This document shows positions 35,884 to 46,700 of a stretch of DNA of 64,000 bases, in pieces. A program made the position numbers and the translations under genes. The notes below the pieces were generated by a model. The model was not told the origin of the DNA. It made no database searches and saw nothing but the letters and a program-made list of their open reading frames with translations. Each line of letters begins with the position of its first letter. Positions within the stretch are counted from its first letter, which is position 1. The DNA is from Streptomyces sp. TSRI0107 (lineage in GTDB: Bacteria > Actinomycetota > Actinomycetes > Streptomycetales > Streptomycetaceae). The stretch spans positions 186,001 through 250,000 of the forward strand of contig NZ_LIVZ01000011.1 of NCBI RefSeq assembly GCF_001905845.1. Reading direction: 5' to 3'.

Positions 35884-37869
35884 TCAGCCGGCCAGCCCGC
35901 CTGCCGCGAGGCGATCACTCATGTCGCCCACCAACCCACTACCGGCGCTCTCAGCCTTGATGACGAGTGCCTCGAAGGATTTGAGGCGACGGAATGTCTC
36001 GGCGTACACCGTCTGTCTCTCCAAGGGAAGCTGCAGTACCTGGAGACGTCGGATGTCGACTCGGGACGAACTGGAGGCGTGGGTGCCTGCCTGGCGCCCG
36101 TTGGCTGGTGCGCGCAAGCATCCGGCGAGGAAGTGGGCATCCAGCTTCTCGGGGTCCACCCGCAAGGCGTAGAGCTGAGGGCCCAGAGCCACTGGTGGCC
36201 CTTCGTGGACCCACGCCTTGAAGGCCCGGATCACTCCGGCGACCACGACGTCACCCTCCTCGGCGATGGCGTGGGCCGAGTCGGTGGGCAGGAGGCCGCC
36301 CGGACTGCCGTCGTGCAGGAGGTCGGCGATGGTGAGGAGGGGCATGGCGGCCCCGCGAGCCGGTGTGACCGTCTCCAGCGGTTGCTGCCCGGCGCGCAAT
36401 GTCAGGGCGCCCGCTTTGACCAGGTCTCCCACCGTCGCGGTGGTCTGCGGAGCCGCGGCCTCGAAGTCGAGTCCGGACAGGTGCTGAGCGTGATCGGCCA
36501 GATCCGTCAGCAGCGCCCCGAACTCGCCCCATTTAGCGACGAGCTCCTTCGGGGAGGGCTCCGTCATCGCCGCGGTGTAGCGACCCGGGGTGACGTCCAC
36601 CTCGTCGTCCAGCAGGTCCAGCAAGGGGACGCAAACCGCCCCCTCCGGCAGGTCCTGGGTCGGGTGGTTCAAGGTCGCCATCGCGGTGAGGACGAATGAT
36701 CCGAGAGCGTCCCAGTCGGGACTCGGCTCGCGTGATCCGGGTCGTGCGAAGCGTGTGGCGTCAACCAGGAGGGCGTCCTGGCTCGCGGGTGCGGCGGCGA
36801 AGCCGTCCGCCGCTGCCTGGAGAATCCACAACTGCAAGGACACACTGTGCGGTTGGGCACTGCCGGGCGGCAGGGACACAACCGCCCGGAGCACACCGGT
36901 GCGCAGCAGTGAACCGCGGATACGACGGCCCGCCTTGCGCGACGCGACCGCAGGCGGAAGAACGACCACGGCGGCCCCGCCGGGCTTGAGGTGGGAGAGC
37001 AGGTGCTGCACCCAGGCCAGTTCGGGTTCGGTTCGTGGGGGCAGCCCATGCGTCCAGCGCTGGTCGGTGGCGAGCTCCTCGTAGCCCCAGTCACGTTCGT
37101 TGAACGGGGGATTGCAGAGCACGATGTCGGCCTTGGTGCCGGCGAAGGGGTCTTCCCGCAGCGCGTCAGCCGTAGCGACACGGGTACGGATGTCACGGTC
37201 CTCCGCGATGAACTCAAGACGAGCGGATGCCAGCGCGGCCAGCGCGGCGTCCAGTTCACAGGCGAGCAGTTCCAAACCCGGACGGTCGTACTCCTGAGTG
37301 GCCGCGGCGGCCAGGTGTCCCGTACCGCACGCCGGATCGAGGACGGTCAGCCCGCCTTCCCCAGTGCCGCGCCGGACGGCGAGGGCGATCCGGGCCATGA
37401 GCGCGGCCAGTTGTGGCGGTGTGGTGCTGAGCTGCCGGACATGAGTTTCCAGCCACCGTTGCAACAGGAACTCGAAGGTCTCGCGCGGCCCCCCCGCACG
37501 CCCCAGCTTCGCTGCCTCGGCCACGAGTTCCCGGGCCTGCGCGGAGAGTTCCGGGCGGGTGATCTCTGCTGTGGAGGAACGCATCCGGCGAGCCGCCTCG
37601 GCGACGGCCAGACCCGACTCGTTCCTGCTGCCCAGCGCCTCGAAGCGCGGCCAGAGGAGCTCTCGGCCGCCGATGTCCTTCAGCTTCCCGTTGTCCCGCA
37701 GCCACTGTTCGACCTCGGCCAGCGAGAACTGCGGGCTCACGTCGGTGCCCCCGATCCGCGTGGGGAAGGAGTCGTGGCGGCGGCGCCAGTTGCTCACCGC
37801 GGCTCGCCCGACGCCTGCGATCCGGGCGATCTCGGCCAGGCTGACGGGTACGACGTCGGGGGTACTCAT
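35884..37869 (-). CDS. HTH-N6 adenine DNA methylase-specificity fusion (single-chain HsdM/S-like)
   Basis: The 661-residue protein begins with a MerR/HTH-like DNA-binding segment (residues ~10-60: LAEIARIAGVGRAAVSNWRRRHDSF). It has an N6 adenine methylase core with DPACGTG (178-184, SAM site) and NPPF (253-256, catalytic). The C-terminal third (RVDIRRLQVLQLPLERQTVYAETFRRLKSFEAL) resembles HsdS-type target-recognition and spacer helices. A separate specificity subunit is therefore not needed. The gene is divergent from the Ser/Thr kinase gene at 38,012 and shares with it an intergenic region containing the 17-bp island motif (37,947-37,963). No adjacent restriction subunit is fused. Confidence 0.85.
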   Translation of the reverse strand: MSTPDVVPVSLAEIARIAGVGRAAVSNWRRRHDSFPTRIGGTDVSPQFSLAEVEQWLRDNGKLKDIGGRELLWPRFEALGSRNESGLAVAEAARRMRSSTAEITRPELSAQARELVAEAAKLGRAGGPRETFEFLLQRWLETHVRQLSTTPPQLAALMARIALAVRRGTGEGGLTVLDPACGTGHLAAAATQEYDRPGLELLACELDAALAALASARLEFIAEDRDIRTRVATADALREDPFAGTKADIVLCNPPFNERDWGYEELATDQRWTHGLPPRTEPELAWVQHLLSHLKPGGAAVVVLPPAVASRKAGRRIRGSLLRTGVLRAVVSLPPGSAQPHSVSLQLWILQAAADGFAAAPASQDALLVDATRFARPGSREPSPDWDALGSFVLTAMATLNHPTQDLPEGAVCVPLLDLLDDEVDVTPGRYTAAMTEPSPKELVAKWGEFGALLTDLADHAQHLSGLDFEAAAPQTTATVGDLVKAGALTLRAGQQPLETVTPARGAAMPLLTIADLLHDGSPGGLLPTDSAHAIAEEGDVVVAGVIRAFKAWVHEGPPVALGPQLYALRVDPEKLDAHFLAGCLRAPANGRQAGTHASSSSRVDIRRLQVLQLPLERQTVYAETFRRLKSFEALVIKAESAGSGLVGDMSDRLAAGGLAG

Positions 37870-37946
37870 CGATCAGTCTCCGAGGTACTGGGCGGCTGGG
37901 CTGGTCGGCGTCCCAGCGGCCGTATTGCTGGGAAGGCTACTACGCT

Positions 37947-37963
37947 CATTGACTCTGTTCACA
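37947..37963. promoter_or_regulatory. Island inverted-repeat motif, site E (divergent promoter)
   Basis: CATTGACTCTGTTCACA contains the conserved half GTTCACA (reverse complement TGTGAAC) and a weaker partner half. CTCTGTTCACAG is shared exactly with site D at 40,419. It lies between the methylase start (37,869) and kinase start (38,012), so it could control both. Confidence 0.5.
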
Positions 37964-38011
37964 GGGTTCGCGTTCCACCCTGATGTGTGGAGAATGTGGA
38001 GGTCAAGAAAG

Positions 38012-38953
38012 ATGCCGGGTCCCGCGCCGGGATTGGTGCTCTGTGACCGCTATCGACTGGAGTCGGTCCTGGGCAGAGGTGTGATGGGTCACGTGTGGCA
38101 GGGCCGCGACCTGCCCCTGAACCGGCCCGTGGCCGTCAAGACCGTCGCCACGGAGTTGCTGGCCGTGCCGAACAGCCGCGAGGCGGCCCTGAGGCGGTTC
38201 GACAGGGAGACGCGGGCGGCCGCGTGCCTTGACCACGTGAATGTCGCCACCGTCTTCGACGCGTCGCTCGTGGACGACACCTGCTGGCTGGTGATGGAGC
38301 TGATCGAGGGCACCACTCTCGAGTACCTCTTCGATCAGCAGGAGGAGGGGCGGTTCGGCATCCCATCGGCGGTCGCCGTCGCCGCCCAGTTGTGCGCGGG
38401 ACTGTCCGCCGTCCACGCGGCCGGCCTGGTCCACCGCGACCTGAAAACGCAGAACGTCATGGTCCGGCGGGACGGCATCGTGAAGATCCTGGACTTCGGA
38501 CTGGTCAAACTGCTCAGCGACACCGACCCCCGCCTGACGACGACCGGTGAGGGCATCGGCAACCTCCTCTGCGCCTCCCCCGAGCTGCTGTCGGGTAGGG
38601 ACCAGCTCGACGGCCGCAGTGACCTGTACGCCGTGGGCTGCCTGCTGCACCACATGCTGACAGGGGAGACGCCCTTCCCCACCCATCAGCCGGCACTCCT
38701 GGCCTCCCACCATCTCGCTACGCCCCCGCCCCTCGTCGCCGACTCCGGGGTCGACGTGCCGGGCGACCTCCAGGACCTGATCACGGCCCTGCTCGCCAAG
38801 CGGCCCGACGACCGCCCCTCCTCCGCCGCCGAGGTCTACGCGGCTCTCGCGCCCCACCTGCCGGAGCCGCGCCCCGAGCTGGCCGCCACCCGCACTGTGC
38901 CCGAGGACCCCCGCCGCCCGTTCCTGGTCCCGCAGGGCCCGGTGCCCTGGTGA
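38012..38953 (+). CDS. Serine/threonine protein kinase, soluble, short
   Basis: A 313-residue Hanks-type kinase with all catalytic motifs: glycine loop GRGVMG (21-26), Lys43 in AVKTV, HRDLKTQN (141-148), DFG (161-163), and LCASPEL/GRSDLYAVGC in the C-lobe. No transmembrane segment or sensor domain follows; it ends shortly after the kinase fold with a Pro-rich tail. The ATG follows GGAGG with 9-base spacing. It is divergent from the HTH-methylase and 180 bp upstream of the second kinase. Its substrate may be the neighbouring restriction/helicase proteins, by position only. Confidence 0.88.
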   Translation: MPGPAPGLVLCDRYRLESVLGRGVMGHVWQGRDLPLNRPVAVKTVATELLAVPNSREAALRRFDRETRAAACLDHVNVATVFDASLVDDTCWLVMELIEGTTLEYLFDQQEEGRFGIPSAVAVAAQLCAGLSAVHAAGLVHRDLKTQNVMVRRDGIVKILDFGLVKLLSDTDPRLTTTGEGIGNLLCASPELLSGRDQLDGRSDLYAVGCLLHHMLTGETPFPTHQPALLASHHLATPPPLVADSGVDVPGDLQDLITALLAKRPDDRPSSAAEVYAALAPHLPEPRPELAATRTVPEDPRRPFLVPQGPVPW

Positions 38954-39133
38954 GTCGGGCCGCCCGTCCCCGGCGGCAGCGAAGAGGCGATTGCAAGGGC
39001 CACCTTTCTGGCCTGGGGAGGTACGGGACTGCCGTGACCAGTGAGAGAATGGTTCGTCGGCCGGGTGCCGTGAGGTTCCGGGCCGCGGGGCGGTGACGGG
39101 CGCGGCAGGCGCCGGGACTGGGGACGGGGCGCG

Positions 39134-40396
39134 ATGCGGCGAAGCCTTGGACGGTACGAGCTCAGGCACGAACTGGGCCGGGGCGGCATGGGAGTCGTCT
39201 GGGCGGCACGCGACCGTGACCACCACCGGGATGTGGCTGTCAAGGTACTAGCCACCCGCGGCCGGGCCGCAGAATTGAGCACGCTGGAACGCCGTTTCCT
39301 GCGCGAGATCCGACTGACCGGCCGCCTGCGCCACCCGGGTGTCCCGGCGGTCCACGACCACGGGAACCACGAGGGCGAGCTGTATTTGGTCATGGACCTC
39401 GTCCCGGGCCGCGCTCTGGACGCCGTCCTCAAGAACGACGGCCCGCTCGGCATCGCACAGGCCGCGGACGTCGCCCGCCGCACGGCCAAGGTGCTGTCCT
39501 ACGCCCACGGTCAGGGCGTCGTGCACCGAGATCTCAAACCGTCCAACCTGATGATCACCCCCGACGGAGAGATCAAGGTGCTGGACTTCGGGGTCGCCGC
39601 CGCTCTCGAGCCCCAGGCCGGAGAGACCCGTTTCACTGCCTCCAACGCCACCCCCGGCACGGTCGTCTACATGGCGCCCGAACAGGCGGTGGGCCAGACC
39701 GTGCCCGCCAGTGACCTCTACTCGCTGGGCTGCGTCCTGTACGAACTGCTCACCGGGACACCACCCTTCACCGACGGCAGCCCCTTCATGCTCTACCACC
39801 GGCACGCCAACGAGCCCGTCCCGCCGCTCGCCGACCGCCGCCCCGACGTACCGGACGGCCTGCGGACGCTGGTCGAGTCGCTGCTGGAGAAGAAACCGGA
39901 GAACCGGCCCGCCTCAGCCGCGGAGGTGGCCGCCCTCCTCGACGCCTGGGCGCCCCGGCCGGCTCCCGCCTTCGGGGCCGCGCCCGCTCACCCGCGCCTC
40001 GCGGAGATCGAGGCCCTGCGCCGGGCCGGCCGCCCCGCCCGTGCCCTGGAGGAGTACCGGGAGCTGATGGCCGCCCCCGGCATCGACCGGGCGGGCCTGC
40101 TCGCCGCACGAGCCGGAGGCGCCCTGTGCGTGGCCGCGCTCGGGCGCACCCGGGAGGCCCTGGACGAGCTGAAGTCGGTCCTCGCCGAGCAGCGCAGCCT
40201 GCTCGGGCCCGGCCACCCCGACGTACTGGACACCCGCTACGAGATCGCCGTCCTGCTGATCCGCACCGGAGAACGGCACGCCGCCGGGGAACTGCTGCGC
40301 CGCCTGGCCGACGAAGAGGACAGGGGCCTGCCCGCTTCCGGCGCCGGGCACGGGCGCAGCCGGGCGCTGCTGGAGCGGCTGCGCCGGATGGGCTGA
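39134..40396 (+). CDS. Serine/threonine protein kinase with C-terminal TPR-like helices
   Basis: The 420-residue kinase has the glycine loop GRGGMG (15-20), Lys37 (VAVKVL), HRDLKPSN (131-138), DFG (151-153), and TPGTVVYMAPEQ. The C-terminal ~130 residues (LAEIEALRRAGRPARALEEYRELM, LDELKSVLAEQRSLLGPGHPDVLDTRYEIAVLLI) form TPR-like repeats for protein binding and replace a membrane sensor. The start follows GGGGACGGGG. It lies 139 bp before the DrmD-like helicase gene. This soluble kinase-TPR layout occurs in Streptomyces next to helicases and methylases, but its function is unknown. Confidence 0.88.
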   Translation: MRRSLGRYELRHELGRGGMGVVWAARDRDHHRDVAVKVLATRGRAAELSTLERRFLREIRLTGRLRHPGVPAVHDHGNHEGELYLVMDLVPGRALDAVLKNDGPLGIAQAADVARRTAKVLSYAHGQGVVHRDLKPSNLMITPDGEIKVLDFGVAAALEPQAGETRFTASNATPGTVVYMAPEQAVGQTVPASDLYSLGCVLYELLTGTPPFTDGSPFMLYHRHANEPVPPLADRRPDVPDGLRTLVESLLEKKPENRPASAAEVAALLDAWAPRPAPAFGAAPAHPRLAEIEALRRAGRPARALEEYRELMAAPGIDRAGLLAARAGGALCVAALGRTREALDELKSVLAEQRSLLGPGHPDVLDTRYEIAVLLIRTGERHAAGELLRRLADEEDRGLPASGAGHGRSRALLERLRRMG

Positions 40397-40418
40397 GCAC
40401 CTCACCCACCCATAGTTT

Positions 40419-40435
40419 TGTAAGCTCTGTTCACA
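40419..40435. promoter_or_regulatory. Island inverted-repeat motif, site D (helicase promoter)
   Basis: TGTAAGCTCTGTTCACA is an imperfect inverted repeat (TGTAAGC/GTTCACA around TCT). Its right half TTCACA is followed 16 bp later by TAGCCT, a possible -35/-10 pair. It lies 100 bp upstream of the helicase start. Confidence 0.55.
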
Positions 40436-40534
40436 GATGATGCGCGGGTGTTAGCCTGCCGTCGCACCGCTCCGGAGGGGAGGCAGGACACTGTCTACGG
40501 ACGGCGGCAGGACACACCGAGGGGAACACCGCCC

Positions 40535-43500
40535 ATGACACAAGCAGCTCAACGCGAGACGGGGCGAACGGGGACGGAGGCACTCCCCGAAGAGGGCAAC
40601 CTGGTCGAGGTGCGCGGCCAGTCCTGGGTGGTCGCCCGCGTGGAGCCATCCCCGCCCGCCCCCGACGGCCACGACAACCGCCGCCCGGCCACCCTGGTCC
40701 ACCTCCAGTCCGTGGCCGACGGCCGTTTCGGCGACACCCTCTCCGTCATCTGGGAGGTCGAGCCCGGCCGCCGCGTGCTGCCCGCCGGCTCACTCCCCGA
40801 CGCCTCCACCGGCACCTACGACTCCCCGAACCGCCTCGCCGCGTTCCTCGACGCCGTACGCTGGTCCGCCGTCGCCTCCGCCGACGCGAAGACCCTCCAG
40901 GCCCCCTTCCGCTCCGGCGTCGCCGTCGAGCCGTACCAGCTGGAGCCCGTCTCCCGCGCCGTCGGCGCACCCCGCGTCAACCTGCTCCTCGCCGACGACG
41001 TCGGCCTCGGCAAGACCATCGAGGCCGGCCTCGTCGTCCAGGAACTCCTGCTGCGCGGCCGGGCCCGCCGCACCATGGTCGTCTGCCCGGCCGGCCTCAC
41101 CCTCAAGTGGCGCGACGAGATGGCCGAGAAGTTCGGCCTGGAGTTCACCATCGTCGACTCCGAACACTGCGCCCGCCTGCGCCGCACCCACGGCACCGCG
41201 GCGAATCCCTTCCGCGTCCACCCCCTCACCATCGTCTCCCTGCCCTGGCTGCGCGGCCAGAAGGCCCAGCGCCTCCTCGACGAGGTCATCGGCGCGCCCG
41301 AGGAGAGCCCCGACGGCGAGCACAAGCGCTTCTTCGACCTGCTCGTCCTGGACGAAGCCCACCACGTGGCGCCCGCCGCGCCCAAGCAGGTGTACGCCGT
41401 CGACTCCCAGCAGACCAAGCTGATCCGGCGCCTCGTCCCGCACTTCGAGCACCGCCTCTTCCTCTCCGCCACCCCGCACAACGGCTACCCCGAGTCGTAC
41501 ACGGCGCTCCTGGAACTCATCGACGACCAGCGTTTCGCACGCGGAGTCGACCCCGACAAGGAAGCGCTCAAGGACACCGTCGTACGACGCCTGAAGTCGA
41601 CCGTCACCAACGCGGACGGCACGCCCCGCTTCCGTACCCGCAAGACCCTCGAACTCGCCGTCGACTACACACCGCAGGAACGCGAGATCCACCAGCTCCT
41701 CGGGGAGTTCGCCGAGCTGCGCCGCAAGAAGCTCACCCCGAACGCTCGCGGTGGACGCCGCGCCGCCGACCTGGTGACCCTCCTGCTCAAGAAGCGCCTG
41801 TTCTCCTCCCCGGCGGCCTTCCTGCACACCGTCCAGGTCTACCTGTCCCACCTGGAGGACACCGGCCCCGCGCGGGGCCGCTCCGCGGCGGCCGAAGTCC
41901 CGGAGTGGCTGGAGGAGTTCGCCGACCTGGTCGCCGACCTCGACGACACCGGCCTGGTCGACGCGGAGGACGACGCGCTGACCCGCTCCACCTCGCTGAC
42001 CCCGGCGGAGGACGGCCGGGAACTGGACCTGCTCCAGGAGATGGAACGCTGGGCCCTCACCCACGAGGCGGCGCCCGACTCCAAGGCCGAGACCCTGATC
42101 CGCACCCTCAAGGCCATCTGCCGCCCCGACGGCAGGAAGTGGACCAACGAACGGGTCGTGGTCTTCACCGAGTACCGCGACACCCAGGAGTGGCTGTACG
42201 ACCTCCTCCAGCAGGAGGAGCTCACCGACGGCGGCCGCGTCGAGCGCCTGCACGGCGGCCTGTCGGCCGAGGAGCGCGAGCGCATCCGCCTCGGCTTCCA
42301 GTCCGACCCGTCCCGCGAGGAGGGCAAGGTCCGCATCCTCCTCGCCACCGACGCCGCCGGCGAGGGCATCGACCTCCAGAACCACTGCCACCGCCTCATC
42401 AACTACGACATCCCCTTCAACCCCAACAAGCTGGAACAGCGCATCGGCCGCATCGACCGCTGGGGCCAGAAGCACGACCCCGAGATCACCCACTTCATCG
42501 GCTCCGGCTGGCAGCAGGCCCAGGCCGGCTCCTACGAAGCCGACCTGGAGTTCCTCTCCCGCGTGGCCAAGAAGGTCGCGCGCATGGAGCACGACCTCGG
42601 CTCCGTCAACGCCGTCCTCGCCGACGCCGTACAGCGCCGCATGACGGGCGACACGGCACCGGTCGACATCGAGAACGCCAAACCCAAGCCGATCAAGGGC
42701 CGCCGCACGGGCGGCGAGGTGGCACCGGAGCAGAACGTCACGGCGCAGACGAAGCGGCTCGCCGACCAGTACGACGAGACGGTGACCGCGCTGGGCCTGA
42801 CCCCGGCGAACGTCAAGCGGGTCGTCGACACGGCCCTGGCCCTGGACAACCAGCCCCCGCTCCTGCCCTCCACCGTCCGGGCGGAGGACTTCGAGCCGGG
42901 CGACCTGTTCGAGGTCCAGCCCTTGTCGGGAAGCTGGGAGCGGGCCACCCGAGGCCTCGCGCACAAGCTCCGCGAGGGCGAACAGCGCCCGCTCACCTTC
43001 TCCCCGCTGGTGGCCGCGGAGGCCAAGGACGACGTGGTCCTCGCCCACCTCAAGCACCCACTGGTGGCGCTCTCCACGCGCCTGCTGACGGCAGCCGTCT
43101 GGAACGCCGACTCGATCGGCCTCAACCGCGTCACGGCGGTCGTCTCCGACGACCCGGCCGTCACGACCACCCTGGTCTCCGCGTACGCCCGCTACGTCCT
43201 CGTCGGCACCGACGGCACCCGCCTGCACGAGGAAGTCCTGTACGCGGGCGGTTGGTTCGGTGACACCGGCCGCTTCCGCCGCTGGGAGTCGGTGGGTGAG
43301 CAGGGCAGGGTCCTCTCCCAGGCACTCACCGAGGGCATCGAGGCGGCCCCGCACCTGCGCAAGGAGCTGACGGAGGCCTGGTCGAAGCTGCGCGACCCCC
43401 TCTACCGCTCCCTGGAGGCCCGAGCCGCCGAACTCGGCCGCCAGCTGGAGAGCAGGCTCGCCGACCGCCGGGCGGAGGAGGAACGCCGCATCACGGCCAC

Positions 43501-43777
43501 CCTCGACCGCTTCGAGGCCACCCTGCGCGCCAAACTCAAGGAGGAGGGAGACGGCGAAGGCGAGCAGCTGGCTCTGCTCTCCACCCACGAGCTGACCGGT
43601 CACGAGCGCCGCCAGTTCGAGGACGACCGCCGCCGCTGGCAGGAGCGCCTGGAGGGGCTCCCCGCCGAGCGCGAACGGGAACTCGCCGCCATCGCCGCCC
43701 GCTACCGCGAGCCCCGCTCCCACCTCTTTCCCGCCGCCGTCGTCTTCGTGATCCCCGCAAAGGAAGCCCGCCGATGA
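40535..43777 (+). CDS. drmD: DrmD-like SNF2 family helicase
   Basis: The 1,080-residue SF2 enzyme has Walker A LLADDVGLGKTIEAGLV, a DEAH box VLDEAHHVAP, SATPHNG (motif III), VVFTEYRDTQEWLYDLL (motif IV), TDAAGEGIDLQNHCHRLINYDIPFNPNKLEQRIGRIDRWGQ (motifs V-VI) and a charged C-terminal coiled coil. Order and phrasing match the SNF2-like helicase DrmD of class 1 DISARM. In those systems it works with methylase DrmMI and proteins DrmA/B/C, but no DrmA/B/C is present here. The stop overlaps the methylase start (ATGA). The ATG lies after GAGGGG. A DNA translocase role is expected. Confidence 0.8.
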   Translation: MTQAAQRETGRTGTEALPEEGNLVEVRGQSWVVARVEPSPPAPDGHDNRRPATLVHLQSVADGRFGDTLSVIWEVEPGRRVLPAGSLPDASTGTYDSPNRLAAFLDAVRWSAVASADAKTLQAPFRSGVAVEPYQLEPVSRAVGAPRVNLLLADDVGLGKTIEAGLVVQELLLRGRARRTMVVCPAGLTLKWRDEMAEKFGLEFTIVDSEHCARLRRTHGTAANPFRVHPLTIVSLPWLRGQKAQRLLDEVIGAPEESPDGEHKRFFDLLVLDEAHHVAPAAPKQVYAVDSQQTKLIRRLVPHFEHRLFLSATPHNGYPESYTALLELIDDQRFARGVDPDKEALKDTVVRRLKSTVTNADGTPRFRTRKTLELAVDYTPQEREIHQLLGEFAELRRKKLTPNARGGRRAADLVTLLLKKRLFSSPAAFLHTVQVYLSHLEDTGPARGRSAAAEVPEWLEEFADLVADLDDTGLVDAEDDALTRSTSLTPAEDGRELDLLQEMERWALTHEAAPDSKAETLIRTLKAICRPDGRKWTNERVVVFTEYRDTQEWLYDLLQQEELTDGGRVERLHGGLSAEERERIRLGFQSDPSREEGKVRILLATDAAGEGIDLQNHCHRLINYDIPFNPNKLEQRIGRIDRWGQKHDPEITHFIGSGWQQAQAGSYEADLEFLSRVAKKVARMEHDLGSVNAVLADAVQRRMTGDTAPVDIENAKPKPIKGRRTGGEVAPEQNVTAQTKRLADQYDETVTALGLTPANVKRVVDTALALDNQPPLLPSTVRAEDFEPGDLFEVQPLSGSWERATRGLAHKLREGEQRPLTFSPLVAAEAKDDVVLAHLKHPLVALSTRLLTAAVWNADSIGLNRVTAVVSDDPAVTTTLVSAYARYVLVGTDGTRLHEEVLYAGGWFGDTGRFRRWESVGEQGRVLSQALTEGIEAAPHLRKELTEAWSKLRDPLYRSLEARAAELGRQLESRLADRRAEEERRITATLDRFEATLRAKLKEEGDGEGEQLALLSTHELTGHERRQFEDDRRRWQERLEGLPAERERELAAIAARYREPRSHLFPAAVVFVIPAKEARR

Positions 43778-46700
43778 GCCCCCGCCGCACCATGACCCGT
43801 GGAGCAGCCGCCGCCAAGGCCCAGGCCACCGACGGCCGCCGGCAGCACCAGGAGTGGCTGGACCTGACCGAGGTCTCGGGCCCGTTCCTGACCATGCCGG
43901 TCCTGCTGCGCGCCTGGCCCCAGCTGGACGCCCTGGAGAAGGACGAGCGGGCGAGGCTCCGCGCCCGCCACGCCGACTGGCAGACGGACACGACGGCGGG
44001 CCGTGACGAGTGGGTGGCATATGTGCTGGGCCGCCTGCTGGAGTGGGGCGATGCGCTCGCGTTCCGCCACGGCGAGTCGGAACACCACGGCCTGGACCGC
44101 CTGACCCTGCGGGTCGCGGAACACAACACCGAGGTACGCCCCGACTTCGCGCTGGTCGAACCGGGCACGGACCTGGCTGCCGAGCCGGACGTGGAGTCGG
44201 CGGCGAAGCGAGTACGCCTGCTGGGCATGACCGTCCCGGCCGGTACGGCGCCCACGGCCCGCGTCGGCGGTGGCGGCGACTGGTCCGCGGCCCCAGCCGA
44301 CCGCCTGGCCCGCCTCCTGCGCCACCACGGCGTACCGCTCGGCCTGGTCACCGACGGCCGCTGGTGGTGCCTGGTCTGGGCACCGCTGGGCGGCGTCACT
44401 ACCACGGCCGTCTTCGACGCGATCGGCTGGAACGAGGCGGCGGAACGCAACGTCGTGCGCGCGTTCGTCTCGCTGCTGCGCCGCCGCCGGTTCTTCGAGT
44501 ACGACGACGCCGAAACGTTGGTGGGTTTGCTGAAGGCCAGCCTGGCAGCGGGCGAGGACGTCACCGAGGCGCTGGGTATCCAGGTCCGGCAGGCGGTCGA
44601 GTTGCTGGTGGACGCAATAGGGCGGGCCGATGTGCGGGCGGTCGAGCACGGGGCGCCGGGCCTGCACGCGTCCGGCGTGAGCGCGGGCGAGGTCTACCGG
44701 GGCGCGGTGGCGGTGATGATGCGCGTCGTGTTCCTGCTGTTCGCGGAGGAACGGGGGCTCTTGCCGGCGGACAACGAGGTGTATGCGCGGTCCTATTCGG
44801 CGCGCTTCCTCCGCGATGAGCTGAAGGCGCGGGCGGACGAGGAGGGCGAGACGTCGCTGGAGCACACGACGTCGGCCTGGCACCGCCTGATCGCCCTGTT
44901 CCACGCGGTGCACGGGGGAGTGGACCACCCGGGCTCGGGCTTCCACCTCCCGGCGTACGACGGTTCGATCTTCGACCCTGACAAGTACCCGTGGCTGGAG
45001 CGCACCACGCCCCTGCTCCCCATCGACGACCGCACGGTCCTGCACATGCTCCAGGCCGTGCAGGAGGTCCGCGTCGGCAAGGGCAAGGACCGCGAGGTCC
45101 GCACGCTCAGCTTCCGGGCGCTGGACGTCGAACAGATCGGGTACGTGTACGAGGGCCTGCTGTCGTTCGACGGGCGCCGGGCGACTGAGCACATGGTGGG
45201 GTTGATCGGCCCCGAGGGCCTGGAACACGAGGTGCCGCTGCGGGAGTTGGAGTCACTGGCGGCGAAGGCGGCCACATCGTCGGGGACCTCGGTGAAGGCG
45301 CTGGCCAAGGCGATCCACGAGAAGTGGAAGGACCCGAAGCCCCCGGCGACGGCTGGGCAACTGGAGAAGAAGCTGGCTCCGCTGGGGGCGGAGGCTGCGG
45401 CGGAGGCACGGCGCCGGCTGAACGCGGTGACGAAGGACGCGGCGCTCACGGAGAGGCTGCTGCCGTTCGTGGGCATCCTGCGGGATGACCTGCGCGGCCT
45501 GCCGACGGTGATCCCGAACGGCGCGTTGTACGTGACCGAGTCGTCCCTGAGGAAGAACACGGGGACGCACTACACGCCCCGCTTCCTGGCGGAGGAGGTT
45601 GTGCTGCATGCACTGGAGCCTCTGGTGTACGAGCCGGGGCCGCTCCAGACGGCGGACACGGGGGAGTGGCGGCTGAAGTCGTCCGAGCAGATCCTCGACC
45701 TCAAGGTCGCGGACATTGCGATGGGGTCGGCGGCGTTCCTGGTGGCGGCATGCCGTTATCTGGCAGACCGCTTGATCGAGGCGTGGGAGTCCGAGGGCCG
45801 CGCGGACGCGATGACGTACCGCGCGGGGCGGGCCGTGGACGCGGTGACTGCGGCGGACGCGGAGCAGGACCCCGTGGTCATCGAGGCCCGGCGGCAGATC
45901 ATCGAGCACTGCCTGTACGGCGTCGACATCAACCCGATGGCCGTGGAGATGGCCAAGCTGTCGCTGTGGCTGGTGTCCATGGACCCGGGGCGGCCGTTCA
46001 CGTTCCTGGACGACCGGTTGGTGTGCGGGGACTCGCTGCTCGGTGTGCACAACATGGAGCAGATCCAGTCCGTGCACATGAAGCCGGGGCAGCAGGCCGA
46101 CATTCTTGCCGAGCAGGCACGGGAGTTGGTGGATCAGCTGACGCGGGAGCGGTTGGCGATCACCGCGATCAAGGGCGTTGACCTGCCGGCGTTGCAGGAG
46201 AAGCGGGAGCGGCTGGAGGAGGTCAACCGGCATTCACGGCGGCTGCGGCTGGTGGGGGACCTTATTGCGGGGGCTGCGCTGGCTACTTGTGCTTCGGGGC
46301 GGGTGCCTTGGTACGAGGAGGACGGTGGGGAGCGGGTTCGGGATCTGTTTCCTCGGGCTGCTTGGATTGTGCGGCAGATCGTGGAGGAGGGGGTCGAGGA
46401 CGACTCCGAGGTGGTGCGGGAGGCTGGGGCTACGGCGGAGGTGTGGCTGAGGGCTGAACTGCCCGCGGATGCGCTGGAGCGACGGCCGGTGCATTGGCCG
46501 TTGGTTTTTCCGGAAGTGTTTTCCCGCCGGGGTGGGTTCGATGCCGTCGTCGGCAACCCTCCGTTCCTGGGAGGGAAAAAGATCACACCAGCATTGGGGC
46601 AGTCATACAGGGAATATCTGGTGGAGTTTCCGGCGGAGGGGGCGCGGGGTAATGCCGATTTGGTTGCCTATTTCGAGCTTCGAGCGCACGCCCTGGTGAA

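Noticed and set aside
35884..40396. Pgl/BREX type 2 system
   Set aside because: Kinase and methylase are present but no pglY ATPase or pglZ phosphatase exists here, and the methylase is a HsdM/S-like fusion, not PglX.
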